Notes under the pieces: model-generated
Seen by the model: only the letters and a program-made list of their open reading frames with translations
Told to the model about the DNA's origin: nothing
The model's database searches: none
Origin: Paraburkholderia edwinii
GTDB taxonomy: Bacteria > Pseudomonadota > Gammaproteobacteria > Burkholderiales > Burkholderiaceae
Reading direction: 5' to 3'
Assembly: GCF_019428685.1 (NCBI RefSeq)
Contig: NZ_CP080095.1
Span: forward strand, 2,418,001-2,482,000
Length of the DNA: 64,000 nucleotides
Shown: positions 28,007 through 36,888 of the stretch, one piece after another
Layout: each line of letters opens with the position of its first letter
Position numbering within the stretch: the first letter of the stretch is position 1
Made by a program: the position numbers and the translations under genes

Positions 28007-29398
28007 TCACGGTTCGCGCGGCGCGCGCAGATACCGTTCGAGCAGCAGCGTCGCCGACACACCGTGCAGCAGCACCGACCCGACGATCGCGGCCATGACG
28101 ACCGCCAGCGCCGCGTCCTGCGCGACGCGCCGCAGGTGTTCGATGGCAAACAGCAGGTAGTAGAACGCGCCGACACCGCGTATGCCGAGCCATCCGGCAA
28201 GAAACCGCTGCGGCCAGGTCGCGCTCGAACCGGCAAGCGCGACGAGCGTGCAAAGCGGCCGCACGACAAACAGCAGCGCAAGCGCAGGCCAGATAGCGTG
28301 CCATTGCAGCAATTCGCGCCAATGCGCGGACACGACGCTGCCGATCAGCAGCATCAGCACGAGCTCGACGGTCTGCTCGATCTCGACCGCAAACGCCATC
28401 ATCGATTCCGCGACATAGGCATGTGCGAGTTCCGGTGTGCGCGCGGCCTTGTCGCGCTCGCCGTGCTCGACCTTTTCGAGCGCGGCGGTGGGCGCCGTGT
28501 GCTTGCCGGTTGCGCGTAGTTCCTGATGGCGCAGCGCGACGCCGGCGACGAATACCGCCACGAACGCATAGCCGTGCAGCAGTTGCGCGGCGCCATAGCA
28601 CGCTGACATGAGCCCGAGCGCGAGAAAGCCTTCGACGCCGAGTGCGAGATCGAACCGCAGCCGCAGGCGCGTCACCAGCGCGACGACGCCCGCGCCGAGC
28701 ACCCAGCCGATGGCGAGCGCGCTGACGACGCCCCAGGCGACGCTCGCCGCGAAGCCCGTAAAGCTGAGGATCTGACCGTTCGCGTTGCCGCTGTGCGCGC
28801 CGCCGAGGATGACGCCGGCGAGGTCGATGCCCGTCACGCCGGTCATGCCGCCGACTTCGACGCCGCATAGCGCGAGGCCGAGCAGCATGAATGGCCACGC
28901 GGCGCCGTCGTTGCAGCCGCCTTCGCCCGATAGCGCGAAGCGCAGCGGCTCCGAATCGCCAGCTGCGCGCGGGCGCAATTCGTTGGCGAGCACCGGATCG
29001 GTCGGCGCGAGCGCGGCTGCGACGATCAGCGCGAGGCCGGGCGCGAGCCCAAGCCCGTAATAGCCGATCGCGGTCATCGCGGCGATCGTCAGCAGCATCG
29101 CGCCGACGCCGAGGCGCAACGGCAGCCGCCACAGCCGGTCGCGCAGCGGCACGCGCAGATGCATGCCGATCGCAAACAGCGAGATGACGAGTCCGGCCTC
29201 GGTGACGATGCGCAGCACCGACGCGCCGCTCGTGACGTCGAATGTCAGTAGGCCCGTGCCCGTCGGGCCGAGCACGAAGCCGACCGCCAGATAGACCATC
29301 GCGCCCGTCATCGGCAGGTGTGCGATCAGCTTGCGCGCGAGCGCCATCGCGATCAACAGGGCGCCGATGATCAGATACCACGTCGCTTCGATGGTCAT
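28007..29398 (-). CDS. Cation:proton antiporter (CPA1-like)
   Basis: A 463-residue inner-membrane protein with about twelve to thirteen helices. Two motifs fix the family: AALAPTDPVLANEL, where the aspartate of TDP is the ion-binding residue of CPA1 exchangers, and SGEGGCNDGAAWPF, where the ND pair lies in the following helix. It should swap Na+ or K+ for H+ across the inner membrane. The protein lacks a long cytoplasmic C-terminal domain. A short hydrophilic break lies near residues 285-315. No strong ribosome binding site precedes the ATG. It stands alone, divergent from the hybrid kinase gene. Confidence 0.85.
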   Translation of the reverse strand: MTIEATWYLIIGALLIAMALARKLIAHLPMTGAMVYLAVGFVLGPTGTGLLTFDVTSGASVLRIVTEAGLVISLFAIGMHLRVPLRDRLWRLPLRLGVGAMLLTIAAMTAIGYYGLGLAPGLALIVAAALAPTDPVLANELRPRAAGDSEPLRFALSGEGGCNDGAAWPFMLLGLALCGVEVGGMTGVTGIDLAGVILGGAHSGNANGQILSFTGFAASVAWGVVSALAIGWVLGAGVVALVTRLRLRFDLALGVEGFLALGLMSACYGAAQLLHGYAFVAVFVAGVALRHQELRATGKHTAPTAALEKVEHGERDKAARTPELAHAYVAESMMAFAVEIEQTVELVLMLLIGSVVSAHWRELLQWHAIWPALALLFVVRPLCTLVALAGSSATWPQRFLAGWLGIRGVGAFYYLLFAIEHLRRVAQDAALAVVMAAIVGSVLLHGVSATLLLERYLRAPREP

Positions 29399-29723
29399 GA
29401 GTGCGTGGGGCCTCGTGCGAAATGCCCTTTTAGCTTCCCGTCAGTTAGATAAGAATGGTGTGAGTGCTGCAAGCAAGGGCCGTACCGCTTGCGTGTAACT
29501 TGCTTGCAAATTGCGTGCAACTGGCGCGCATACCGCGCTGCAAAGCAGAACGAGGCAAGGCGAGGAGAGGGCGAGTGCGTGCCGACCGGCGTGTCCGGAC
29601 ATTGATGACTCAAACGACTGACGAATATGTCGTTTGCCGGAAACAAGGTTCGCATTCTTCAAAAACCGGATCGGGTTCGCGTGATATCTTCCGCAACTTG
29701 ACGCAACATCGCATGACACACGC
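29399..29723. other. Divergent region between antiporter and hybrid kinase
   Basis: About 325 bases. Short direct repeats around TTGC (for example GCTTGCGTGTAACTTGC at 29488-29504 and TTGCTTGCAAATTGCGTGC shortly after) lie in the middle. They may be binding sites, but no consensus is recognisable. No gene is seen. Confidence 0.35.
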
Positions 29724-31805
29724 TTGAACACGACAATAGCGCCCGAAGCCGGGCCATATGCGGATCTCGCAGTACATATTCGCTTCAAGCGCTGGCGCAT
29801 TACCCGCCGCTGGCTGCGCGCGGTCCGCTCCGACCCGTCGATCGAACCGGCGGACCGGCTGACGAACCGGCAACTGATCGACCTGCTCCCGCAACTTTAT
29901 GGCGAGATCTGCTCCGCGCTGACCGCGGTGCCGAATTCCGCGCTCAATGCGCGGATCGATTTCGATGCGCGCCAGTATGCGCGCAAGCGCTGGCTGCACG
30001 GCTACCAGCTCGACGAGCTGTATCGCGAACTCGATCTGCTGCAGGTCAGCGTGCAACATGTGGTGCGCGAATATTTCGCGAACACGCTGTCGCCGCGCAC
30101 CGAGCAGGCCGGCGCACACCAGATCATCGAAAGCTTTTTCAGCGCGACGATCCACGGCGCGATCCGCCAGCTGCTCGACGAGCAGAACCAGCGGATCGGC
30201 GCATCGCTGCGCGAGCGCGACCGGGCGCTCGCCGCGCGTCAGGAAAGCGACGAGCGGCTGCGTATCGCGGCGGGCGCGGCGGGCCTCGGCATCTTCGAAT
30301 GGAATGCGGTGACGCGCTCGGGCGTCTGGGAAAACGCGCGCATGTATGAAATTACCGGGCAGCCGATCGACGCCGGGCCGCTCACGACCGAAGATTTCAT
30401 GCGCGATTTCATGCATCCGGACGATGGCGCCGGATTCGTCGAACGCTATACGGCCGACGAGCAGGCGCACCGGCCGTTCCATACGGTGTTTCGCGCATTT
30501 CGTATCGGCGACCGCGCGCTGCGTGTGCTCGAAATGCACGGACGTTTTCGCTACGACGTGCATGGCGTGCTGTATTCGTTTGTCGGCACGCTCGCCGATA
30601 TCACCGCGCGCGCCAATGCGCAGGAAGCGCTGAAGGAAGCGGACCGGCGCAAGGATGTGTTTCTCGCGACGCTGGCGCACGAACTGCGCAATCCGCTTGC
30701 GCCGATCCGCAACGCCGCACATGTGCTCAAGCAGGACAGCGAAGATCTGCCGCCGAAAATCCGCTGGGTGCAGGCGGTGCTCGAGCGGCAAAGCCACCAC
30801 CTCTCGCATCTGATCGACGATCTGCTCGACGTGTCGCGCATCACGACGGGCCGCATCAATCTGAAGCGCGAAGTGCTCGACCTGCGCGACGCGATCGGCC
30901 GCGCGATGGAAATCAACGGGCCGGCCGCGGAGCAGCGCCGCCACCGCATTTTTCTGAACACGCGCGCCACACCGATTCCGGTCGACGGCGATCGCACGCG
31001 GCTCACGCAAATCCTCTCGAATCTCGTCGATAACGCAATCAAGTACACGGACGACGGCGGCGAGATTCATATCCGCGCGGAAGTCGTGAACGGCCGCGCG
31101 CGCGTCGCGGTGAAGGACAGCGGCATCGGCGTCGCGGCCACTGAGCTGCCGGCGCTGTTCGACCTGTTCATGCAGGCGACGCCGCCCGCGGGCCGCGCGC
31201 GCGATGGCCTCGGGATTGGCCTCTTCGTGGCGCGCAAGCTGATCGACATGCATGGCGGCACGATCTCGGTGGCCAGCGACGGCGTTGGCAAGGGCTGCGA
31301 ATTTTCGATCACGCTGCCGCTCGCGATCGCACCGATGCCGGCCGCGGCGCCAGCCGATATGCCGCTGGCCGACGAACGCTACGCGGACGGCGGCCGCTAC
31401 ACAGATGACGCGTATGCCGAGGCGACTCGACGGCGCCTGCGTATCCTGATTGTCGACGACAATCGCGACGCGGCCGAGTCGCTTGCCCTCGTGCTCGATA
31501 TGCACGACACGCGCACGGCGGCCGATGGTCCGTCAGCGCTCGCGCTTGCCGAGCAGTTCGATCCCGATGTCGCGTTGCTCGATATCGCGCTGCCGGGCAT
31601 GAGCGGGCACGAGATTGCGCGGCATCTCGCGGCGAAATCGCAGCGCGTGTGCCCGGTGCTGATCGCGTTGACGGGCTTTAGTCAGCCCGAGGATTTCGCG
31701 CGCTCGCGTGCGTCGGGCTTTGCGCATCACCTCGTGAAGCCGGTGAACCCCGATGCGTTGATCGAGTTGATGCGTACGATTGCGCGGACGCGGCAAGGGC
31801 AGTGA
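29724..31805 (+). CDS. Hybrid sensor histidine kinase with N-terminal RsbRD-like domain
   Basis: A 693-residue cytoplasmic kinase. Residues about 20-155 are an all-helical domain like RsbRD/globin-type sensors (RWLRAVRSD, LIDLLPQLYGEICSAL). A PAS domain follows at about 175-300. HisKA has the phosphorylated histidine in LATLAHELRNPLAPI. The ATPase domain has NLVDNAIKYTDDGG and GLGIGLFVARKLI, and a C-terminal receiver has the aspartate in VALLDIALPGMSG and the lysine in HHLVKPVNP. The phosphorelay should end in this internal receiver or a distant protein, because no response regulator is adjacent. The TTG start is uncertain: no in-frame ATG or good ribosome binding site is nearby. Confidence 0.88.
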   Translation: MNTTIAPEAGPYADLAVHIRFKRWRITRRWLRAVRSDPSIEPADRLTNRQLIDLLPQLYGEICSALTAVPNSALNARIDFDARQYARKRWLHGYQLDELYRELDLLQVSVQHVVREYFANTLSPRTEQAGAHQIIESFFSATIHGAIRQLLDEQNQRIGASLRERDRALAARQESDERLRIAAGAAGLGIFEWNAVTRSGVWENARMYEITGQPIDAGPLTTEDFMRDFMHPDDGAGFVERYTADEQAHRPFHTVFRAFRIGDRALRVLEMHGRFRYDVHGVLYSFVGTLADITARANAQEALKEADRRKDVFLATLAHELRNPLAPIRNAAHVLKQDSEDLPPKIRWVQAVLERQSHHLSHLIDDLLDVSRITTGRINLKREVLDLRDAIGRAMEINGPAAEQRRHRIFLNTRATPIPVDGDRTRLTQILSNLVDNAIKYTDDGGEIHIRAEVVNGRARVAVKDSGIGVAATELPALFDLFMQATPPAGRARDGLGIGLFVARKLIDMHGGTISVASDGVGKGCEFSITLPLAIAPMPAAAPADMPLADERYADGGRYTDDAYAEATRRRLRILIVDDNRDAAESLALVLDMHDTRTAADGPSALALAEQFDPDVALLDIALPGMSGHEIARHLAAKSQRVCPVLIALTGFSQPEDFARSRASGFAHHLVKPVNPDALIELMRTIARTRQGQ

Positions 31806-32008
31806 AGGGTTGTGAAGCCGCGCAGCGTGGCATCCGAAGTTCCGAACAACGACACGTTGCACGTGATTTGCCGCGCGCTCACGGGAATGGGTATTGCATC
31901 GCTGGGGTACGCGTATTCGTTAACGCGCGTTAATACTCGTTAATACCCATTAGTGCGCGTCAATGCATCCTGATGCGCGCCGATGCGTTTTTCGTGAGGA
32001 GCAACGCC

Positions 32009-32296
32009 ATGACACGAGCCTCGAGCACGCCGCCGTCGCGAACCCAGTCGCACGCGCGGCCAAACAGGCAGCCCAACGTGAAGCCCAACGATCCGGCAAA
32101 CACGATGGATGAGCCGGGCGGACCGGAAGCGCCGCTCGCCGAACAGGAGGCTGAAGAAATTGCACGCGCGGCGGCCAAACGTACGCGCGAGGAAGGCTCG
32201 CGCGACCGTTCGCGCGAGCCGGCACGGCACGACGAGATCGATCCGGATTTCAAGCCGCCGATCACACCGGATCCGTCGGGCGACAATGAAGGTTAG
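32009..32296 (+). CDS. Hydrophilic, probably disordered hypothetical protein
   Basis: A 95-residue protein with no hydrophobic stretch. The N-terminal half is rich in Pro, Asn and Ser (PSRTQSHARPNRQPN). A short helix (EQEAEEIARAAAKRTREE) precedes a proline-rich acidic end (DEIDPDFKPPITPDPSGD). GAGGAG lies seven bases before the ATG, which supports translation. No family is recognised. It is convergent with the next gene. Confidence 0.55.
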   Translation: MTRASSTPPSRTQSHARPNRQPNVKPNDPANTMDEPGGPEAPLAEQEAEEIARAAAKRTREEGSRDRSREPARHDEIDPDFKPPITPDPSGDNEG

Positions 32297-32327
32297 ACCC
32301 TCGACCGCCTTGCTTATTGCCCGAAGC

Positions 32328-33227
32328 TTATTGCCTGAATAGCGTCGCCACCGAAATATGCGGCCAGTCGATGCCGAGGAAGTTCAGCGTCACGATTTGG
32401 GAATACTGCAGAAGCTGAAACGGGTGACCCTTATCGGGCTGCACGGTCTCGATCCAGAACGTCGCTTCGATGGCCGTGGCTGCCGCGTTGTTGTTCGTCG
32501 TGTTCTGCAGGAACGGAATGTTGAGCACGCCGCCCGCGGTCTTGCTCGAAATGCTGAGCACGGTGGTGGCCGTCATATGTTCGATAAACGGCTGGATTGC
32601 ATCGGCGAGCACGACATTCGGGTTCTTCACCGCGTCCTTGTTCGTGATGCGCGCGGGCAGGGTGGCGGTGGTCAGCGGTTCGAGATAGTTGCTCGAGAGC
32701 GCGGCGCCGGCCGGATTGCGTTGCGGCGTCGAATCGAGCGTGGCGAATTTCGGCTTGCCGTCCTGCGATTCGAAGGCCTTGCCTTGCGCGAGAATCGACG
32801 AGCCGTGAGGGATCGAGCCTTGTCGCACGATCGAGGGGTCTTCCTTCGGAATCGCGCTCGACGGGACGTTGAGCCAGAAGCCGTTTTCGATGTGCAACGG
32901 CTCGTGCGAATCGACATCGTTGATTCGTTGCAGATAGCGCAGGCCGAAGAGGGTGATGTCGGGTTGGCCAGTGGTGGGGGCGGCTTGCGATTCCGAGCCG
33001 CGGTTCGGGACGTGGGCGCCGATCGGTTCGAGTTCGAGTGTTTCGTGGGTGGCCGAGAGCAACACGCGGAATGGTTTCGGGCCCGTGCTCGGGGGCGTTG
33101 AATCGAAGTCGGGGAGCGAGATCAGGTTGAAGCCGCGGCCGGACCAGCGGCCGGATAGGTCGGCCAGTAGGCCGAGTTGCTCGACTTGTTCCTGTAATGA
33201 GGGGCCGGGGCGGAAGCGGGTCAGCAT
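32328..33227 (-). CDS. Hypothetical protein with GxWxGxG calycin-like motif
   Basis: A 299-residue soluble protein without signal peptide. The N-terminal LADLSGRWSGRGFNLISLPD contains G-x-W-x-G-x-G, a pattern of nitrobindin and other calycin barrels that bind heme or small ligands. The rest is beta-rich (LHIENGFWLNV, ATAIEATFWIETV), compatible with barrel strands. A strong GGAG lies eight bases before the ATG. Similar Burkholderia proteins are, as far as I recall, named heme-binding, but I see no certain heme ligand. It stands next to the first 262-bp repeat. Confidence 0.6.
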   Translation of the reverse strand: MLTRFRPGPSLQEQVEQLGLLADLSGRWSGRGFNLISLPDFDSTPPSTGPKPFRVLLSATHETLELEPIGAHVPNRGSESQAAPTTGQPDITLFGLRYLQRINDVDSHEPLHIENGFWLNVPSSAIPKEDPSIVRQGSIPHGSSILAQGKAFESQDGKPKFATLDSTPQRNPAGAALSSNYLEPLTTATLPARITNKDAVKNPNVVLADAIQPFIEHMTATTVLSISSKTAGGVLNIPFLQNTTNNNAAATAIEATFWIETVQPDKGHPFQLLQYSQIVTLNFLGIDWPHISVATLFRQ

Positions 33228-33796
33228 GCGGGATTCTCCTTCGGGGATGTGGGGGCCGTGGGGCGGGTGCGCGTTGCGCGTTCGCCGTATGCGTGGTCGC
33301 CATGCGATGCGAGTGAGTGCGCTCAGGGCGCATCGTTGGCTTCACTGTTTAACATCCGTTTGGATGGGGATATTCCCGGGGTGTGGGTTTTTGTGGTTTG
33401 GCTGGTTTTTGGTTTTTTTGGTCTGCCTTGCCCGACGTGGGCATCCGCGATTCGCCTCGCGGCGCAAGCGTTGCCCCTGTGCGGGGCGGCACCTACTTTT
33501 CTTTGTCTTGCCAAAGAAAAGTAGGCAAAAGAAAGGCGCCTCGGGTCCTAAGCGGGAACCCCGCACAGTAAAGATAGTGGTGCGCGGACCCACTGACCCA
33601 TCGCACCACTTTCCCCAGTGACAAGGCGCTCATTCATCCCGCTCCGCGTGCTACGCACGCGTCTCGGTTGGGCATAAAGAGGCGCGGGACGCGAATGACT
33701 TCGCGTGCGTCGCAGTGGCGCAGTCTTCCTGTGCTGGTTGTTCTCGTTTCCTGATCGGTGTCCGGATGACGAAGTTTTTCTGTCGGATGGCGCCGT
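33228..33796. other. Gap containing repeat copy 1
   Basis: This 569-base region holds T-rich DNA at 33390-33420, the 262-bp repeat (33413-33674) and about 120 bases of ordinary sequence before the next gene's stop. No gene is supported. Open frames in it are products of the repeat. Confidence 0.6.
33413..33674. repeat. 262-bp dispersed repeat, copy 1
   Basis: This segment matches 35589-35850 over its full length without gaps and with about 13 mismatches by my count (about 95% identical), in the same orientation. It contains a perfect 14-bp hairpin, CCTACTTTTCTTTG at 33492-33505 against 33512-33525 with loop TCTTGC. No transposase is encoded. I believe related elements are dispersed in Burkholderia genomes, but that needs a database check. 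Confidence 0.95.
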
Positions 33797-34423
33797 CTAT
33801 TTTTCCGGCTGGATCTCCGTCAATGGCGGGCCGCTCAGTTCCAGCGTAACGAGGTAGCGCTCGTCGACCGGCCGATTTTCATGAACGAATCGGCGGATAT
33901 CCAACGTCACCTGGTATTTTCCGGCAACCTGCCAGACGCTGTGCGGATCATCGCCACGCCGGATCCTCTCTACCATCGCGGGCGTGTTGCTGATCGGTGC
34001 GAAGCCGCTCGACCGGATCGGATGCCAGCCGCGCCGGCCTAACTGCTGCTGCAAATCAAGGGCGATTGCCATGGCCTCTGCAAGAGGTAGCGTCTGCGTT
34101 TGTGGCGAAAGGGTGACGATCGACACATCGCCATGCTGACTCGTATAAATACTCAGCAACCGGGCCACCGGCGTAACAAACCCATGCTCCGGGTCGCTGA
34201 AACGCAAGGAAGCGGGCCGCGCGACGCGTAGATCAATCGAGTTTTCGTCCGTCGCGACTGGTAACGTCGACCGCGATTGCAGTCGCACCTTTTCATAAGG
34301 TTCGCCGAGCCTCACCACCACGACATCGGGAGGACGCGTCACCGTATAGACGCCCCAGACGGCCACGGAGCCCATCAATAAGACGGCGAAATACCGAAGC
34401 CATTTTCGACGGAGCGTATTCAT
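33797..34423 (-). CDS. Membrane-anchored hypothetical protein, second gene of a coupled pair
   Basis: A 208-residue protein with one N-terminal membrane helix (WLRYFAVLLMGSVAVWGVYTV, about residues 9-29). The rest is a beta-rich domain of about 175 residues, probably periplasmic by the positive-inside rule (MNTLRRK precedes the helix). Its ATG overlaps the stop of the upstream gene in ATGA (34420-34423), so the two are made together. This soluble-plus-anchored layout is typical of toxin-immunity pairs or of small envelope modules. No family is recognised. The pair is flanked by direct 262-bp repeats. Confidence 0.65.
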   Translation of the reverse strand: MNTLRRKWLRYFAVLLMGSVAVWGVYTVTRPPDVVVVRLGEPYEKVRLQSRSTLPVATDENSIDLRVARPASLRFSDPEHGFVTPVARLLSIYTSQHGDVSIVTLSPQTQTLPLAEAMAIALDLQQQLGRRGWHPIRSSGFAPISNTPAMVERIRRGDDPHSVWQVAGKYQVTLDIRRFVHENRPVDERYLVTLELSGPPLTEIQPEK

Positions 34424-35427
34424 CTTGGCGGTGCAATCAGACGATGGGAATTTTCCACGGAATGTCGCTCAATCGGATCTTGCAACAGATTATGGAACCG
34501 CTCCGCTGCGCGCATGACGAACGCCATTCTCTGATTAGGATCGGCCAGGTTTGCGAGAGGCTGCTTGCTGAAGATTTCGATTTGTGCGTTTGCTCCTGCC
34601 ACCGTGCACTGATTCGCTAGCGTGAGCTGAATTTCTCGCGCGGATCCGGTCGGAATGTTCAATGCCCATGCAAACTGGTTTGCGCGCATGAGCATCTCGA
34701 ATCCGGAGTCGTCGTACATGGCCGGTTGAAGGATGTTGATCTGCTCATGTCGGGCCAGAAGTCTAACGCTCTCGGTGACATTGCCGGCGTCGATCGACCG
34801 GAAACCCTGTCTGACTTCGGCCCGTATTGCGGCGAATGGAACGCGATTAGCGATGGGCCAGATAACCGAGCCGCGAAGTTGAGCTCTTTCCTCAAGGCAC
34901 TGCTCGAAGCGCGCAAGCCCGAACTCCTTATAGAGCATATGCAGCGGCCAAATATCGAGAAATAGTGACATGTTTCCCTTTACCAGCATCCGATAAGCGT
35001 TCAGTGCGCTTTCTCCCGAAATCTGGTTTGGTATGGGCATGCGCGGCGACGCATAGGGCGATAGCCGCTCAAGCGGCAAACTGCCTCGTTCCCACTCTTG
35101 ATAGGCGTCGCGTTGCCGATTCGATTTGTTGATCATTTCGGCCGCGTGAAGCAGGCCACAGCCGACCTGCTTCGATGCGAAGGCGGCCAGTCCAGCCCAT
35201 TCAAAGCGGCGGTCGTCGAGCCACAAGCCCGCGTAGGCCGCATTGATCCTGCGGTTGCGCGCAATGGGATCTTCGACGGCCACAATCGTTTCGGCCAGCT
35301 TCTGGTAGTGACGCCAGTAATCGACGCACTTCTGTCGATCGTCTTCAACCCGCTTTTTTGCAGCGGCTTCTTCTTCGCGCCAGTTCGGATAGCACACAGG
35401 ACAGCGGGGATTGTCGCATTTGGTCAT
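34420..35427 (-). CDS. Hypothetical protein with N-terminal cysteine motif, first gene of a coupled pair
   Basis: A 335-residue soluble, helix-rich protein. It begins MTKCDNPRCPVCYPNW: cysteines at 4, 9 and 12 (C-x4-C-x2-C), suggestive of a bound metal or a redox site. The most conserved-looking stretch is FEWAGLAAFASKQVGCGLLHA (about residues 75-95). From memory this resembles DUF2515-like proteins found near some type VI secretion genes, but I cannot verify it. The ATG at 35427 has only a weak ribosome binding site. Its stop overlaps the start of the membrane-anchored partner. A toxin role is a guess from gene arrangement. Confidence 0.6.
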   Translation of the reverse strand: MTKCDNPRCPVCYPNWREEEAAAKKRVEDDRQKCVDYWRHYQKLAETIVAVEDPIARNRRINAAYAGLWLDDRRFEWAGLAAFASKQVGCGLLHAAEMINKSNRQRDAYQEWERGSLPLERLSPYASPRMPIPNQISGESALNAYRMLVKGNMSLFLDIWPLHMLYKEFGLARFEQCLEERAQLRGSVIWPIANRVPFAAIRAEVRQGFRSIDAGNVTESVRLLARHEQINILQPAMYDDSGFEMLMRANQFAWALNIPTGSAREIQLTLANQCTVAGANAQIEIFSKQPLANLADPNQRMAFVMRAAERFHNLLQDPIERHSVENSHRLIAPPR

Positions 35428-35974
35428 TGTTTATTCGCGTTTTCGAGCGTAGCGAGGCGCCGCGTGATGAGGGTACGTGCGGATAGAGAAAGGAGGATAA
35501 CTAATTGGCTATCTCATAAAAAATTTCTTCATTGGGGATGCGGAGGGCATGGAGTTATGGGAAAGGGGCCATGGTCATGGTTTCGCGTTTTTTTTGGTTT
35601 GCCTTGCCCGGCGTGGGCATCCGCGATTCGCCTCGCGGCGCTGGCGTTGCCCCTGTGCGGGGCGGCACCTACTTTTCTTTGTCTTGCCAAAGAAAAGTAG
35701 GCAAAAGAAAGGCGCTTCGGGTGCTAAGCGGGAACCCCGCACAGTAAAGGTAGTGGTGCGCGGACCCACTGACCCTTCGCACCACATACCCCAGTGACAA
35801 GGCGCTCATTCATCCCGCTCCGCGCGCTACGCGCGCCTCTCGGTTGGGCACAACACCTTCTTTTAAGGCTCGTTGTGATGCGCTGTTTCCCTACGTATTT
35901 TTGCTGAATCTCGGGCTGGCGCGTTTTAGCCAGGGCGGTTGATCTCTCAAAAAACGGTCCGCCTATACTGGCCT
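35428..35974. other. Gap containing repeat copy 2
   Basis: It holds the leader of the coupled gene pair, repeat copy 2 (35589-35850) and about 120 bases before the structured leader. No gene is supported. Confidence 0.6.
35589..35850. repeat. 262-bp dispersed repeat, copy 2
   Basis: This is the second direct copy of the element at 33413-33674. The same perfect 14-bp hairpin is present at 35668-35681 against 35688-35701. Together the copies bracket a 1.9-kb segment with two coupled genes, so recombination between them could delete or circularise that segment. Confidence 0.95.
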
Positions 35975-36160
35975 GGCCGTCGAAACAGCGACGGCCGGGT
36001 TGGGAAACCCGCTCACCAGAAACCGCACGGCGCCTGCTTCGCAGGCCCTGCGCTTGCCATCGCCTCCGCGTCAATGGGCGGGCCGTGGTGAGGGAGCCGA
36101 GAGGCTCGCCGGTCTGTTGCTGGTGCCGGTTTTCCCACCTCATCACTGTGCCCGCTCACC
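35975..36160 (+). ncRNA. Highly structured putative RNA / leader, C4-like in layout
   Basis: At least four consecutive helices can be drawn. They are GGCCGTCG/CGACGGCC (35975-35982 with 35989-35996), GGGTT/AACCC (35997-36001 with 36006-36010), GCCTGC/GCAGGC (36032-36037 with 36041-36046) and GAGCC/GGCTC with a GAGA tetraloop (36094-36107). The last is enclosed by GTGGTGAGG/CCTCATCAC (36085-36093 with 36138-36146, one G-U). The loop TGGGAAA (36001-36007) is also complementary to TTTCCCA (36131-36137). CCCGCTCACC occurs twice (36008, 36151) and GGTGAG at 36088 can pair with either. Such competing pairings suit an antisense or switch RNA, as in prophage C4 RNAs. It ends 43 bases before a strongly translated small gene. 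Confidence 0.6.
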
Positions 36161-36202
36161 TTCTCCAATCAGGTACTCCGGGTCTCGCTCCAAGGAGGCG
36201 CT

Positions 36203-36553
36203 ATGTCGAATCAAATCACGCTCGAAGCTCTTCAATCGCTAACTCACGATCAGATCGCAAGACGCCTTGTCCTGCTCAACCGCGTCAACGCAACCGCGAT
36301 GGAGAACGCCGAACGCTTTAGCGATCAAGCCGCAAAAATCGCCGCCCTCGCGCGCGCGATCCGCCGCGCCGGCGTGTCACTCATCGATCGCGTCGCCATG
36401 CTCGAAACCATCGAACAACTCGCCACCCTCGCTGAATCGGAAGCCGCTCTCGATAGAAACTGCATCGAATACTTCTGCGACTGCCCGCCCGATCAGTGGG
36501 ACTGCATCGAATATCAACTCAACAACGAATCCGATCCAGTAACGAAACACTAG
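36203..36553 (+). CDS. Small hypothetical protein downstream of the structured leader
   Basis: A 116-residue soluble, mostly helical protein (ITLEALQSLTHDQIARRLVL, AAKIAALARAIRRAGVSLID). It ends with a cysteine-containing segment (CIEYFCDCPPDQWDCIEY, four cysteines) that may bind metal. A near-perfect ribosome binding site, AAGGAGG, lies six bases before the ATG, so translation should be strong unless the upstream RNA blocks it. No family is recognised. Its neighbourhood (direct repeats, coupled unknown genes, C4-like leader) suggests an accessory or phage-derived origin. Confidence 0.65.
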   Translation: MSNQITLEALQSLTHDQIARRLVLLNRVNATAMENAERFSDQAAKIAALARAIRRAGVSLIDRVAMLETIEQLATLAESEAALDRNCIEYFCDCPPDQWDCIEYQLNNESDPVTKH

Positions 36554-36888
36554 CGCTTCAGCCAACGGGAACCAACCAGTAACTCAGCAATAGAGGTCGG
36601 ACCGGCAACCACGCATCCGCCTGCCGGAAGTGATCGTGTCGGTCTGCCATTTCGTGTTGCGTCTGCTGCACTCGTTCCGGTCAACGTGCATTGAAGTCAG
36701 AAGTAGTGCGCTACATATCGCGCAGATACGTAATCTCAACAAGTGCTGTAACGTTCGCGCGCGCGAACGCGAAATGGCTTCGCCTGCCTCGCTGCAACGC
36801 GAGCAACGCTACGCTAGTATGAAGACCGATGCGCACTTTGCTTCGCAACTTCGCGCTTACCTGTTCGTATCTCATACCCGCACGCGCC
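36554..36888. other. Intergenic region with a GC palindrome
   Basis: About 335 bases. At 36752-36769 there is a perfect 18-bp palindrome, CGTTCGCGCGCGCGAACG, about 120 bases before the MEKHLA gene. It could be a regulator site or part of a terminator. Nothing else stands out. Confidence 0.45.

Noticed and set aside
33249..33621. Open frames inside the 262-bp repeats (also 35532-35797)
   Set aside because: The frames are similar in both copies only because the DNA is repeated. They run through the hairpin and lack proper starts, so they are not treated as genes.
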